Assembly: GCF_003672135.1 (NCBI RefSeq)
Contig: NC_039506.1
Location: forward strand, 22,972,497 to 23,036,496
Reading direction: 5' to 3'
DNA from: Ooceraea biroi
Taxonomy: Eukaryota > Arthropoda > Insecta > Hymenoptera > Formicidae
Length of the DNA stretch: 64,000 nt
Positions 1-11,409 of this stretch are shown here, piece by piece. The notes below the pieces were generated by a model. That model saw only the letters and a list, made by a program, of their open reading frames with translations. It had not been told where the DNA came from and searched no databases. Every line of letters begins with the position of its first letter. The stretch's first letter is position 1. A program made the translations under genes and the position numbers.

Positions 1-612
1 CGCAGTTTGTAGTTTAGCGCAGGCAAATAGGACAGATCTATTTTATCACGATCGATTGCATCGCGAACAGAATTTTGGTGTACGATTGTTCTTCGTCCTT
101 TCTGTTCTCTTGACCGGGACCTAAGCGCAATCTCATCATTTTGTCGTTTTATAGTATTCTTTTTCATTCAATCTTTAATACGAACATTTAGGAAGATAGC
201 ACTATCGATAATTAATATCTTTCGAAATTTATTAACATTCTCTATATAAAAATCTGCATTTGCATGTATTCACTTATTGCTTCTTAAATCGTCGCCATGT
301 TTCTGTAGCTTTCTTTCTCTTGTTCTCTCTAAGAGAGATTTTGCTCTCGCCGTGCAGCCTTCTCCCACTCTCTCTCTCTCTTTTTGCTCTTTTTTTCCTT
401 TCAGTTTTCCCACTTTTATCCTTAAACAAATATAGAAGGAAGCACGGCGAATCGAAAGACACCAGGTATACATATTCCGGCATTTTTCGCATGTTCGGTA
501 TATATATGACTTCAAGTAATGTGTCGTTTATAAGATAAAATCGAGACATCTCGAGATGAAAGGAAAACTAATCGTTCTAAATTATCGTTTGATTATTTAA
601 AAATTAATCGAT

Positions 613-643
613 TGCAAAATAAGGCAAAATAAGGCAAAATAAG
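613..643. repeat. Three tandem copies of a 10-bp unit
   Basis: GCAAAATAAG is repeated three times head to tail. It is a simple minisatellite seed with no evident function. Confidence 0.8.
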
Positions 644-1745
644 ATATTCGCCCTATCTCATTACTATTCCCGTTATGCGCAAAATCTCTCACCTCTTCGC
701 GCCCTTTGCTCTTATTCCAATTAGTCGTCACTACGACATTATCGATTATAACATTACCAGTATCAAATCGTTAAATTAGAAAATGAAACATGTTTTACCG
801 TGGCCCGCAGTGGACTTGTAAACGTCGAAACCATCCTTGATCTTAAGCGTAACACTTCTGTACATGTATATATATTTGCGCGCTATCCAGTTAGTTTCTT
901 TACGAATAAATCGTTGAACATGTATATTTCGGGTATGCATTTCAAAAAGACGGTCTCTGTAATGATAAAGCGGACTAATTAGCGGACGCCGATGTAATGA
1001 GCCTTCCTTTCTCTCTCTCTCTCTCTTGCTCTCTTTCATATTTTCTAAAAAAAGAAAAAAGACAAAACCAAACTCCTATTACGCAAGTATTGAAATGGAC
1101 GTTGCTTCGCAAGGTGATTCTTCTACTAGGATATGAAAATCAAAAAGTATGGCGATGAGTATACTCCTGTAATGAGCAGCGATCGGTTTTGCATTGTCGC
1201 ACACGTTTCTTTCTTTTCCGCGTGTACTCTACGACTTTACGTTCACTTTGTGCTCTTTTTCTTTCTTGGTCGATTTTTTGTTTCAGCCACTTGGCCTAAA
1301 ACCCGAGAGAAAAATCGATTCTCGATCGTTACCTCGGTACTTGCCTCAACTCGTACTCGAATAACGGTGTACGCAGATATTTCATTGCACTCGCATTTCA
1401 TTCTGAATAATGTTGATATGTTGACGCATTGCTACTATTAAGGGACGCGTTTGAAATTTTTTTTTTCGTGTTGCATCGCTCTCTCTGCTTTTCGACGCGG
1501 ACAGTACTTTCTGCGCGGTTTTTCATTAAAAGCGATTTCTCTGCCAATAAAGTCTTCTCCCGTTTCCGTCCCTTTCTGATCATACGTTCCCACGTATTTC
1601 TAATATGGTATGCATTTTTATACGTGTATAGAATAGTTTCGTAATCGCACGCTTGTGTACATACAAATATAGCGCGAAGGGCAGGATAGACTCTTTTTTT
1701 TTCGTTACTCACCGATGCAACGTCACTCGCACACTCGCATTCATA

Positions 1746-1748
<3 letters not shown>

Positions 1749-1778
<30 letters not shown>
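1749..1778. repeat. (TC)15 microsatellite
   Basis: Uninterrupted TC dinucleotides run for 30 nt. Read on the minus strand this is (GA)n, which equals GAGA-factor motif sequence. Confidence 0.95.
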
Positions 1779-1783
<5 letters not shown>

Positions 1784-2003
1784 CGTCCGCGCTATAATAT
1801 AATAACTCTTGCACACTCGCGTTGGCACATGTCCATTTTGTTCGTTTCGTGGTTTCTCTTGTTATAATTAAAAAGTACACCTGTATAGATTGGCGTATAC
1901 GACACTCTTATAGGTAACGCAAAGGCAAGAATTGTCTTTCATTGTTTCTCGTAATGGTTTTTCGTAATGGAATTGCTAATATCGTATCACTCACACTCAT
2001 AAT

Positions 2004-2006
<3 letters not shown>

Positions 2007-2034
<28 letters not shown>
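2007..2034. repeat. (CT)14 microsatellite
   Basis: This is an uninterrupted CT run of 28 nt followed by GTCTGT. Confidence 0.95.
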
Positions 2035-2038
<4 letters not shown>

Positions 2039-2875
2039 GTCGATCGTGCGCTTCCTCGAGGTACACTTGATATCGTGGTGTACGTAATACATTATCCTAC
2101 GTGTTGACGAAATAATGTGTGTGAAACTACATTGTTATCACGCTATCGATGGAATCCTGAAAACTATTTTACGGTCCATTTTTGGTACAATTCGTTATAC
2201 AGTTTTCTACTTCTATGGATCGTCATTTTCCTTTATCAGGCATATATTATTATTATTATTATCGACCATTACAAGATGACGCGATTTTAATACGCTTTAA
2301 AAAAAAAGCCCAGCAGTAGACGGTAGTTTGGACATTTAGGCCGTGTGTAGACTTTTTGCCGTTTTAACGCTCTCTGTATTGCGGATACGTGTATTGTTAA
2401 AAACTTACCATCCAGTACAAGATGTCGCAAACACGATGAATAGCGAAACAAGTATAAAAATCAACTAAAAGTTTCGATGAAAATCTTCGAAGGAGGCGAA
2501 AAATTATTGCTTTTCCATGAAATTAAAAGGAAAGCACTCGTTGCACGATAAAATATTCAATACGAATTTAATTACGGCAGTGATTACGTAAGGATGGCTC
2601 GTTTATCTCCATTATCTTTGGGTAGATCGGTACGTGAAACGCTCTGGCAAACGAAAAACCCGAATCGGCGCTTGTTGTTCGCGTAAGGCAGTCCTTCGGT
2701 ATGTTACGTTGATCCCGTTGAGAGCCTTTCGAGACTACCTGTCAGGACGTCCTGCCTAGACGAGTGCCGTGAACAATATTACGCGTTCTCATAACGCTCA
2801 TAATACTTAAACGGCGATTTCTTCGATACTTATAAGTATTCGTTATGCGAAAATCTCGCAGTACCTTTCTACGAG

Positions 2876-3427
2876 TTTAATGAGTCGTTGTACGTGTTGC
2901 TTAGATGCGACGTGACAAATGGTCCTTACACTTTCTCTCCCTCCCCCTCTCCTCACTCGTTTTTCTTCCCGTTCTGAGAGGGAGTCGTAAATACGAAGGA
3001 CGAAATCCTTTCGCTGACATGGAATGTCTGCAGTTGTGATTGCTCAAAATCTCTCGGTTAAGGCGAGACGACGTTCGCGTGTCACTGCCTGTGAAAAAGT
3101 CACCTCAATCGATCGATCGGCGATCGGATAATTCGAGACACTATTTGCCTGTGCGCGAATAGATAGCTCTTCCGAGGACATCGTTGCTCTGACTAGGTAA
3201 TCACGAGTCCTGGCTAACACGCAGACCGTCGCAGTTTTTCCGCAGTTCGCTCTCTCCTCGAGACGTGGGGAAAGGGGACAATAAAACGCATATCGGGGCG
3301 CGTTAAAACGATGCAACTGTTCGCCAAGTTCACAGGAAATAGTTTCCGCGTGTCGTTCATTCAGTTTTCCAACGTTCACGTGTGTGTCTCGCTCGCAGGA
3401 TTATTCGAAGGAAACCGCGATCACAAG
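2876..3427 (-). other. Presumed 3' UTR of Eph
   Basis: The minus strand after the stop at 3428 contains no continuation of the gene. The first plausible poly(A) signal is ATTAAA at 2881-2876 (reads TTTAAT on the plus strand); another ATTAAA occurs near 2566 and an AATAAA much further on, near 230. The transcript end is therefore uncertain. The 3044-3379 stretch is open in one minus frame but shows no domain. Confidence 0.4.
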
Positions 3428-3692
3428 TTACACAAGGAAACCCTGCGAAGTGGCGGACATCTGCGCCCGCAATGCCGTCACACTGTTCATGATCTTCTTC
3501 TGGTGTCCCACAAGCGTGATACCGAGAGCCGTGAGCTCCTGGACGGTGACGCGGGCCGCCGCCTCCAACGTCGTCACGCCTGCCCGCTCAAAGCTCTCCG
3601 CGTACCGCGACATTTTGATAGAAGCCAGCCACTCGCTGACGGAGGTCAATTGTGTCAGATCCACTGCGTCCGGCGCCAGTGGATTGGTGCCC
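3428..3692 (-). CDS. Eph: Eph exon L: SAM domain and C-terminus
   Basis: The terminal coding exon starts after TTTTGTAACAG and encodes residues 896-983 and a TAA stop at 3430-3428. DLTQLTSVSEWLASIKMSRY, ESFERAGVTT, LGITLVGHQKKIMNS and LRAQM are the hallmarks of the Eph SAM domain, which mediates oligomerisation and adaptor contacts. The last residues GFLV fit a class II PDZ ligand (hydrophobic-x-hydrophobic at the C-terminus), as many Ephs have. It lies 6.4 kb from exon K. Confidence 0.95.
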
Positions 3693-4488
3693 CTGTTACA
3701 AAAACAGCAAGTTTAAAAAACATTTTCTTATCGTTGAGCGCAAGATTCGCAAAATTCTCAGGTATTTTGGGGTTGAGAATTTGACAAAAATGCACTATCG
3801 ATACACCTGGTCTTTCGCTATCAAGGTACATTTACATTCGCAAGTTATTTAAACGTCGATCCGATTATCGTAAATCTGACGTTAGGATTTCAATATTATT
3901 TTATACATTATAGTAAGTTATGAGTAAATTAGTTATGAGTAAAAAAACGTGATAAATTTATCTGTTTTTGTCGATTTAGGATATATAATCTATTAGCAGT
4001 TTTTGTACAATTTTTCGTAATAGTTAAATTAATTTTGTTTGTGACACAAGCAGACGTGACAAGGATTTTTCCAGGCGATTTCGAAAGTAAATCTCCAGAA
4101 ATGTCCAGCAACGTATTGGTTGAACTGTATCGATGCTCAGAAATACGCTTCGAATAAAATAAAGAAAGATAAGCTAATAAAAATGAACGAATAAACTTTA
4201 TGATATTTTGCTCAATACGACACATGACAAATTTAAATGTGGACGCCAGATTTGTGATAATCGTGTTAAATGTACATTTTTAATATCTCGTTCGTTTGTT
4301 ATCGACCACAATGAGATAAGCAAAGAATAAAATAACGAAGATCATTATTGTTCAGATAAATCAATACTCAATATTCAATTATTGTTCCAAAGAATATTAA
4401 CGTCTTCGCTATTTCTTGGAGTATCAGGCTCTAGAAATATATAATACTAAGTATGATCCATATAAGATCTTGTTTGTTTGTCAACGAT

Positions 4489-4860
4489 ATACAGGACACT
4501 CCATTTCAAATACCACCCGTTAACAATTTAGACTGCCAAACTAATTTCGAGCGTGAATCCGTGATAACGTTAATTTCGTTTTTTACATCAATATTATATA
4601 AATGTTGCTTTAGTTCATTTTTTTATTTAATATCTTCATGAATATATATAGTTGATAAAATCATTCCTACTTAAGTTATTAAAATAATCATCCATATATA
4701 TGGTGACCAAACTACTAAATTAACTACCAACTCTTGAGAACTATATTATAGCATTAATGATTAAATATTAAGATGATTAAATATTTCCATCTGTATATAA
4801 AAACGATCTCAAAAATTTATTATTAACGGGTGGTACGCAAAGTCTGGGACATTCTATGTT
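4489..4860. mobile_element. Possible small inverted-repeat element (MITE-like)
   Basis: ACCACCCGTTAA at about 4512-4523 is matched by its reverse complement TTAACGGGTGGT at about 4823-4834. Weaker similarity extends outward on both sides (ACACTCCATTTCAAAT against GTCCCAGACTTTGCGT). The inner 300 bp is AT-rich and noncoding. No target duplication was resolved. It could be a decayed Tc1/mariner-type nonautonomous element or a chance 12-bp palindrome with weak flanks. Confidence 0.35.
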
Positions 4861-5582
4861 TTTAAATTGATCAAAACTCAAATAAAGTTTTGTTTCTACG
4901 GAGATTATACTACCAGATTATATGCTTATCACTGGTTGAGGTAATCGTGTTATTTCCTACTTTTACATGGAAGAACATGTAAAAAATCGTTTGAGTATAT
5001 ACAATATATGTATGTACAAGAAAGGAAGTATCTTATACATACAAAATTATTATTGTCATAGATTAATTATTGGGACTAGGAAAAATATAAATTAATCAAA
5101 ATAAGAGATCTAGATTTCATCCAGATCCAGACTTTCTACGAGAAAAATTCTAAAATAATTATGTTCTGCTAATAAAATTTATTTCACAAATAGTTGGGAA
5201 TATAATAACGTATGTAAAGTATTGATCTTAAACTAACTATTAAAAAACCGTTTTTTGAATATATACACTTGGGAATCCTAAACCATTACGTCTACATGTG
5301 TACATACATGTGTTATATTAATCAATCTCGATAATTTATACATTTATAAACACCCTTCATTTGGAGAAATAAAAAATTGTTAATCTTATTACATATACGA
5401 TTCATTTGTATGTTTTGTGTGCATTTTCTTTTATACAACATTATGTACATGTTAAAATATATAGATACGAATGCAAGCGTACAATTTTTCATTGCTTCCG
5501 TAACAGAATAATAATAATTAAACTAAAAATAAAACCAATAATAATTATTATAATGAAAATAATAGCAATCATAATTTTATGC

Positions 5583-5607
5583 GTATGTGTGCGCGCACGC
5601 GCACACT
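5583..5607. repeat. Alternating purine-pyrimidine GTGTGCGCGCACGCGCAC tract
   Basis: A short, nearly palindromic GT/GC/AC alternation lies here, inside a low-complexity region rich in ATA and GAT triplets (5505-5715). It is capable of Z-DNA formation. Confidence 0.6.
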
Positions 5608-6116
5608 TGTGACAATATAAATAATAATATTGATAATGATGATGGTGATGATAATAATACAATTACTGCGAAAATAATATAAATACTAATGACGGTGATA
5701 ATGATAATACAATGACCATGAATTATGACGGCAGCGCAACATGAAGGTAGTACACAATTATAGTTTAAATGTATAGGTGCATAAAGGGACAAGCAGTGCA
5801 ATAGAAACGAAGAGCATTGCTAAGCAGGGAGACGGCTGGCTATGTAGCAGCAATATTCCATTATCGCATCAAAGAAGCAAAGAGAACGTAAAAGCACAGT
5901 CAAAGTGATTATCGAATTGTCGAATCGTTAAAGGGTATTCGAAATTAAAGAGTTCCGGTGTATCCGGAATACCGGACGAAACAGAGACGATTGCGTTTCG
6001 TTCTTCTGCGCTTCTTTCTTTCTCATTCACAAAGAGGATTCGACTTGGAATGCCACTTTTGGTTCTCTTTTTCTTTACCTGTTCCTGAAATGCACGTTGG
6101 AAGATCCCGATGACGC

Positions 6117-6138
6117 GGGTGGGGGTGGGGGTGGTGGA
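6117..6138 (+). other. G-quadruplex-capable G tract
   Basis: GGGTGGGGGTGGGGGTGGTGG supplies four closely spaced G runs on the plus strand, which is antisense to the Eph transcript. It lies in the intron before the SAM exon. Confidence 0.6.
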
Positions 6139-7771
6139 GCACCCCTTTCTCTGATTCTGACAATCGTTAGCATGTGTTAGTGCCATGGAGATCGTACTCA
6201 AGTGCATGTTGCTATCCGTAGATTAGGTTTTTCATATTCAGCTTTCAGTTTGATCAAATTTTAATTTCTTTTGTTTGCGTGTGTATCGATATGTCTTTAT
6301 ATTGCAGTAAGCAGCTTTGCTAATTTCCAATTACGTGTAAATGCAAAGTAATTTATATGTCCAGACAAAAACGGCTAACAAAATAAAAATCAGATAATCA
6401 AATCTAACTATGAAAACATAAATAGAACAAGTTATTTTCATTTCTATTATAGGATAAATGTTTACCTCCAGTTCGTGAATATCCATAATTAAATCTTTCG
6501 CAATTCGCAGAAAATTATATATTAAAATAGTAAAATAAAAATGCGAATTTTGCGATTAATAAATTAAATCAGTTTTTCTCCTTAGAATGACGTATCGCAA
6601 CGCTTTTTTTGTCGTAATCTTTGAAAACTTTTTAGTTTTCTTTAGATGTGGTGATTACAATCGACTTATTAACACGAAGACATGAATTGGCATTGTGCAA
6701 TTGTACATATCGTCATCGTTTAATGTATTACGTATAAAAATACTATTCTGAAATAGTCAACTGGTCATACATGTGTTACACGCGCCAATAAATTTTTATC
6801 GATGCCAATAAGTCCTTGCATTTTTTTGCGATGAAAAAATAATAGCTTTAATAAATTCTACACGATTATATCGACCATATATAAATGATACATAAGATGT
6901 TATAAAATTCTTTGCGTATTTTTTTATGTATTTCTTTGAGCAATTTGCATATTTCTTTTTCATGGAGGTCTTTGTCCTATCAAATCTAAATTAATTCGTG
7001 AATTTGCAGTAAAAGGGAATAGCGACAGTTTTTCTACAAGAAACCTTCTGCAAGTGTATGTGTGTGTGTGTGCGTGTTTATGTATGTACACGCGCGCGTG
7101 TGTCTTATTTTTCAAGTATATTCATAAAAGTTATAATCACTAACACTTTTTATTAATTACGAAAACATCTAAAAGACTTTAGCCATTTTTAAGCACTCAG
7201 TCTTCAATTGTCTTCCGCTTTTCAAGCTCTGAATATCGTAATCTACATTGCTATATATATATATATTCGATGACTGAATTTACCTTCTGTAAAATCTGAA
7301 AATTCTTAAATTCTCAATATATATCTTATCTAAAAATCGATAATATACTCTCTGGTTCTTTATACTTGGTAAAGCTTATTGCTTAATGTACGTACGTAGA
7401 AATTCTCTATATCTTCTAACATATATTTCTATGCTCTATGGTTTCTTCTTTGCCAATATTTCATTGCAAAATAAAAGAGAACACGATGAAAAAAGAAGAA
7501 ATTTCTTTACGACACGCTACTTTTGTACACATATATTCTATAATGCTTCAATAGAGTCCTATCGGCCACGCATTTGTATTCATCTCGCCTACTTATATTT
7601 CACCAACGCAACGCTTGGATTATGCTTATTCTTGGCTAAAAAAGCGTCTACGATTCTCTACGACTAGTACGATCGTAAAAAAAATCGGTAACGCAAATCA
7701 AAACAATCTAGATCTTTCGAAGTTATGTCTGATACATATGCCACGCGTTAGTTAATGAAAGGGCTAGAGAG

Positions 7772-7858
7772 ATGGGCGGAAATAATGCTTCTGCTCATTC
7801 GATTCAAGGGAGCCCGAGTTCTCAGCCGAAATGGGAAAACGGGACCCAATTGGGACAG
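7772..7858 (+). CDS. Exon-like ORF on the plus strand with a strong donor (hypothetical)
   Basis: ATG at 7772 opens 29 codons, beginning MGGNNASAHSIQGSPSSQPK, that end exactly at CAG|GTAAGC, a near-consensus donor. The composition is protein-like and not repeat driven. It overlaps the end of the minus-strand ORF at 7822-8143 and is antisense to Eph. No partner exon was identified. Confidence 0.2.
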
Positions 7859-8143
7859 GTAAGCGACTGGTGTGGGAGTGCGTGCGTCGCTGCGTGTGTG
7901 TGATAGTGTAAACTACGGCCGGCTCCTGGTGGCATTACTGGAACAGCAATCGCTGACTGGGCCTGCTGATGGGCCTGATGGCCGACTACGTCTACGAACG
8001 GAACCGCCGTGCTGGCGGCCGGACCTGGTGGCATCGCAGCCGCCGTCGCTGCCGCCGCCGCTGCCGCCGCCACCGCCGCCGCAGCCTGGGCGGCAGCCGT
8101 GTGGTTTGTAACATAGTACGGATTGTGTGCAGGCGGCCTCACG
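7822..8143 (-). CDS. Candidate alternative C-terminal exon of Eph, or unrelated Ala-rich ORF
   Basis: After an acceptor ACCTACAG, the minus strand is open for 106 codons to a TGA at 7824-7822. The exon would begin with one base that completes the AG| left by kinase exon K, giving Ser, then VRPPAHNPYYVTNHTAAAQ, a long polyalanine run, MPPGPAASTAVPFVDVVGHQ, a His/Gln-rich part and HQSLTCPNWVPFSHFG. There is no AG on the minus strand for 143 nt before the acceptor, and a pyrimidine-rich tract lies at 8200-8288, as for a distant branch point. Use of this exon would give an Eph without SAM domain or PDZ motif. No good donor exists inside, so it would be terminal. I recognise no homolog; the polyalanine comes from GCN repeats that also keep other frames open. 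Confidence 0.35.
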
Positions 8144-10053
8144 CTGTAGGTGGTAGTTGGTTGTTGTGGACGTGGTTGTTGTCGTTGCGTTGCAGTTGCG
8201 TTGTAGTTCGTAGTCAGGTACCAAAGGACACCACAAAACCAAAAGCACAAAGAATTAGCCCAAGGAAAGAGAAAGGCGGAACAAGGGACTAGGAGAAAAA
8301 AAACCGAGATTTTCAAACGAGAATACGGCGCCCCATCGACATAGAAATAAAAGCGAAAAGAAGAAACATGTGTATACACACCTATGTATACATACACATA
8401 TATACATATATACGTACACATATATATACATATATATGTATAATTTCTTTAAATTATATATATGTGTAATCTCAAACATATATAAAATAATATACAATCG
8501 TTTTGTTAATGGAATATTTGGAAAATAAGAAGGTTCAGATACCTGACTTAGCTGCAGTTGCGAGTTTCAACTTTCAAAGCAATGCGACGTCATAATATTT
8601 TCAATATAAACAAATTTGCGAATATGCGAGATAAATTTATCTAATTAACAAAAATTAATTTAATATTGTTTGTCGAGACCCGTGAAAAAGAAAAGCAATG
8701 CAAAATATGAAACTACCTCCCCCCATTATATGTATAGCTGCATCAAAAAATAACTGCGTGAAATGTGAGCCATAGAGGAACATAGAAACGATAAGCAACA
8801 AAAGCAATTGAAAGCTGTTATGGTCGTCGTATAATCACGGCTATAACTTTAAAATGTGAAAAATATATTCCACGCGGTTAATGTAGACTTTCGTCCATAA
8901 ATTAATCTTTCCACTAGCTGATGTTGAGGAACTTGTTTGGATAAATATAGTCGAGCGTAACGTGACTGTTCTCCCCTAAAATATAAATATAACTCTTTGA
9001 CAGATATCGCGGTATCAAATAGCAATGAGGTATCATGTAGAAAGCGTGTGCCATTGCAATAAAAGAAAAGGATTCGAACTTTCGAGTTCAACAAATTTAG
9101 TGATTTTTTTAATAACTTACAATAATGGCCTTTTCTCTTATACATGCTAGTAAATAAATATTAAGAGAGCGCAAATAAAGCGACAAAAATTAATTTTGAT
9201 ATTTATTACGTTTAGAAAGTCACAAAAGTGCATTACGAATACTAGGAAAAAAAACAAAAAGAAATTAAAGAAGAACACGAAGGAAAGCAAGTACGAAAAA
9301 TAGCAGTCCAGTAAATATACATGTCCGGTTCCAGTAATGCCAATCAGGTTGGAGGTATCGTAGTGTCGCGAGCATGAGTATGCACACGTAGACTTTCTTT
9401 GAGCACATATGCATACACGGATATACGTGTATACGATTTGGTGTTTGTACGGGACATCAATGAGCACATCAATGAGCCACCATAATATCAAAGCTCATTC
9501 CAACTAACGTACAATATATGGCTGTATAATTCATGAATGTGTCATGGCGAATGAAAGTTGAATGAAAATTGAATGAAAGTAAATATTAGCTGTTGAGAAA
9601 AATTAATTTATGGACACGATACACATAAATTATGTGGCATGCTGTACACGGTTCTTATAAATATATTAATGAGCAAGCGATTTATGGGACACAAAACAAG
9701 AAGATAATGAACATCGATAATACCGATGATATAATGATAATTATTTGTGAACTGATAATTGATAACGAAAAATAATTATTTCTGTGTCCAAAGCACTCGA
9801 AGGGAATTTTATTCATAATGTGCCGAATTATGTCTTTTATGCATTCCGTCCGTATCTGCTTGGCTTAAGCTAGATGATAAAAATCGCATGGTCCGTCAAA
9901 TTGACCATATAGATTTCTTTTAACATCAATCAATTTATATCGATTAATATGTATCGTTTATCCTGTTACGCATCAGCATTTGGTGACCACAAGTGCATCT
10001 TGTGGATCTAAAACGGAGCAACGTGATCAGGCGGAAGGTGTGAGCGCTTTTAC

Positions 10054-10391
10054 CTGTTCTGAGCGATTTTTCTAAGCGTGTCCGGGCTTCGTATGAGCTT
10101 GTCCAAGGTTTGCGTGAGATTGGCGAAAGTCGGCCGATGCGTGCGCTCCTTCTGCCAGCAATCGAGCATCAGCTGGTAGATGGCCTCCGGACAGTCCATC
10201 GGCGCTGGAAGCCTGTAACCCTTCTCGATCGACTTTATCACATCTTGATTCGACCAGTTCCAGTATGGTCTCTCGCCGTACGACATCACTTCCCAGCACA
10301 CGATGCCCATGCTCCAGACGTCGGAGGCACTCGTGAATTTACGGAAAGCTATTGCTTCTGGTGCAGTCCACCGTACCGGAATTTTGCCGCC
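10054..10391 (-). CDS. Eph: Eph exon K: tyrosine kinase C-lobe
   Basis: The exon encodes residues 784-896, from GGKIPVRWTAPEAIAFRKFT (with the APE motif) through SDVWSMGIVCWEVMSYGERP and CWQKERTHRPTFANL to SPDTLRKIAQN. This is the standard subdomain VIII-XI order of the Eph kinase. It exits in phase 2 (AG|GTAAAA). Joining to 3692 gives NRGTNPLAPDAV and the SAM domain. A different downstream exon at 8143 also accepts this phase. Confidence 0.97.
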
Positions 10392-10575
10392 CTGAATCAC
10401 AAAACGGAAACAAAATTGATCAAACAATTGTTACAATCGTGAATTATAATATATTTAATATAATTAATAATATATTTATATTTATATAATATATATAATG
10501 TATTGAAACTTCGAGTACGTCATTATTATTCGAGTCGGATTGAATTTCGCAATTCGCAATTCATGTACCACTTAC
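10392..10575 (-). other. Eph intron between exons J and K (184 nt)
   Basis: The donor is GTAAGT at 10575 and the acceptor TTGTGATTCAG ends at 10392. It is AT-rich with several TATATAAT runs and no other feature. Confidence 0.9.
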
Positions 10576-11045
10576 CCTGGTCGTATAAGCTCCTTCCGTA
10601 GCACTTTCGATTTCCCTACTAAGTCCAAAGTCGGCGATCTTGCAGACCAAGGCGGCGTTCACCAGCACGTTCCTCGCGGCGAGATCACGATGCACGTAAT
10701 TCATCTCCGCGAGGTATTGCATACCGCTAGCGATGCCGCGTAGCATGCCCACCAACTGGAGTACTTGGAACTTGGCGTCGTTCGCACGTAAGAACGTGTC
10801 CAGGCTGCCGTTCTCCATGAACTCTGTGATGATCATCACCGGATTACTCTTCGTCACGACGCCTTGCAGGAATATCACGTTGGGATGTTCGAACTGGCCC
10901 ATTATCGACGCCTCCGTCAGGAAATCGTTACGGGCTTTATCCGCAGATCCCGGTTTCAAGGTCTTTATAGCTACATCTATTTCCGTCCGTCCGTCAGGAG
11001 GTAATTTTAGCTTCCCTCGGCAAACGTCGCCAAATTCTCCGCCAC
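10576..11045 (-). CDS. Eph: Eph exon J: tyrosine kinase N-lobe, catalytic loop and activation loop
   Basis: The exon encodes residues 627-783. Visible motifs are the glycine loop GGGEFGDV (from 627), VAIK with the ATP-anchoring Lys654, the helix-C Glu671 in FLTEASIMGQF, HRDLAARN with catalytic Asp747, DFG with Asp765, and activation-loop Tyr780 in GAYTTR. All residues needed for catalysis are present, so an active kinase is expected. It is bounded by ACCTGCAG and AGG|GTAAGT. Confidence 0.97.
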
Positions 11046-11232
11046 CTGCAGGTAAAAAGGACATTAAAACATTAAATCAGATAATAAATATAATGTAATA
11101 TAAATGTGATAAATATATATAAATTAAGTTCTCTAAGATTGTCTCAGCAGAAAACTAGTACCGAAAACTAGCTATGTTTCTTGCAATGCACATCAGATTG
11201 CTAGTGACGTGAGATAATGTACGGAATTATAC

Positions 11233-11409
11233 CTATGATGGCTTCTATCGTTATGTATCCGGCGTCAATCTCGCGGGCGAACTCTCGTACAGCCTGATTC
11301 GGGTCTTCGTAGGTGTGAGGATCCACGTAGCTTCTCGCACTTGCACCGCCCGCGCCGCCTGCGCCTGCCGCTGCGACTCCCACTGCAGGTGTGAACAGCG
11401 GCGTGGTCA
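11233..11409 (-). CDS. Eph: Eph exon I: juxtamembrane regulatory segment and start of kinase
   Basis: The exon encodes residues 568-627. VTTPLFTPAVG is followed by an Ala/Gly-rich stretch and then SYVDPHTYEDPNQAVREFAR, with the two invariant Eph juxtamembrane tyrosines (Y595 and Y601). In the family these autoinhibit the kinase until phosphorylated and then dock SH2 proteins. It ends IEAIIG, the strand before the glycine loop. The acceptor is ATTGCAG at 11410; a second in-frame CCTGCAG acceptor exists 27 nt further in. The donor is G|GTATAA. Confidence 0.92.

Larger units (their letters stand above)
1..2875. other. Downstream flank or long 3' UTR, no gene seen
   Basis: This stretch holds mixed-composition DNA with two long CT runs, a small tandem repeat and several short ORFs lacking any recognisable domain. 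The longest minus-strand ORF (1398-1880) is driven by the CT run read as Arg-Glu repeats. If the Eph 3' UTR is long, part of this block could belong to it. Confidence 0.5.
3693..10053 (-). other. Eph intron between kinase and SAM exons (6.4 kb)
   Basis: The donor AG|GTAAAA at 10053 and acceptor TAACAG at 3693 define this intron. It is mostly AT-rich. It contains a small inverted-repeat pair (4489-4860), alternating CA/CG tracts near 5590 and 7085, and a GC-rich island at 7750-8300 with an exon-like ORF. No other gene was recognised. Confidence 0.85.

Noticed and set aside
1398..1880. Minus-strand 160-codon ORF with RERERERER
   Set aside because: It is driven by the (TC)n run at 1749-1778 and lies past the Eph stop with no domain.
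7969..8292. Plus-strand Arg-rich ORF opposite the Ala-rich ORF
   Set aside because: Polyarginine here is the complement reading of GCN repeats; the minus frame is the more protein-like.
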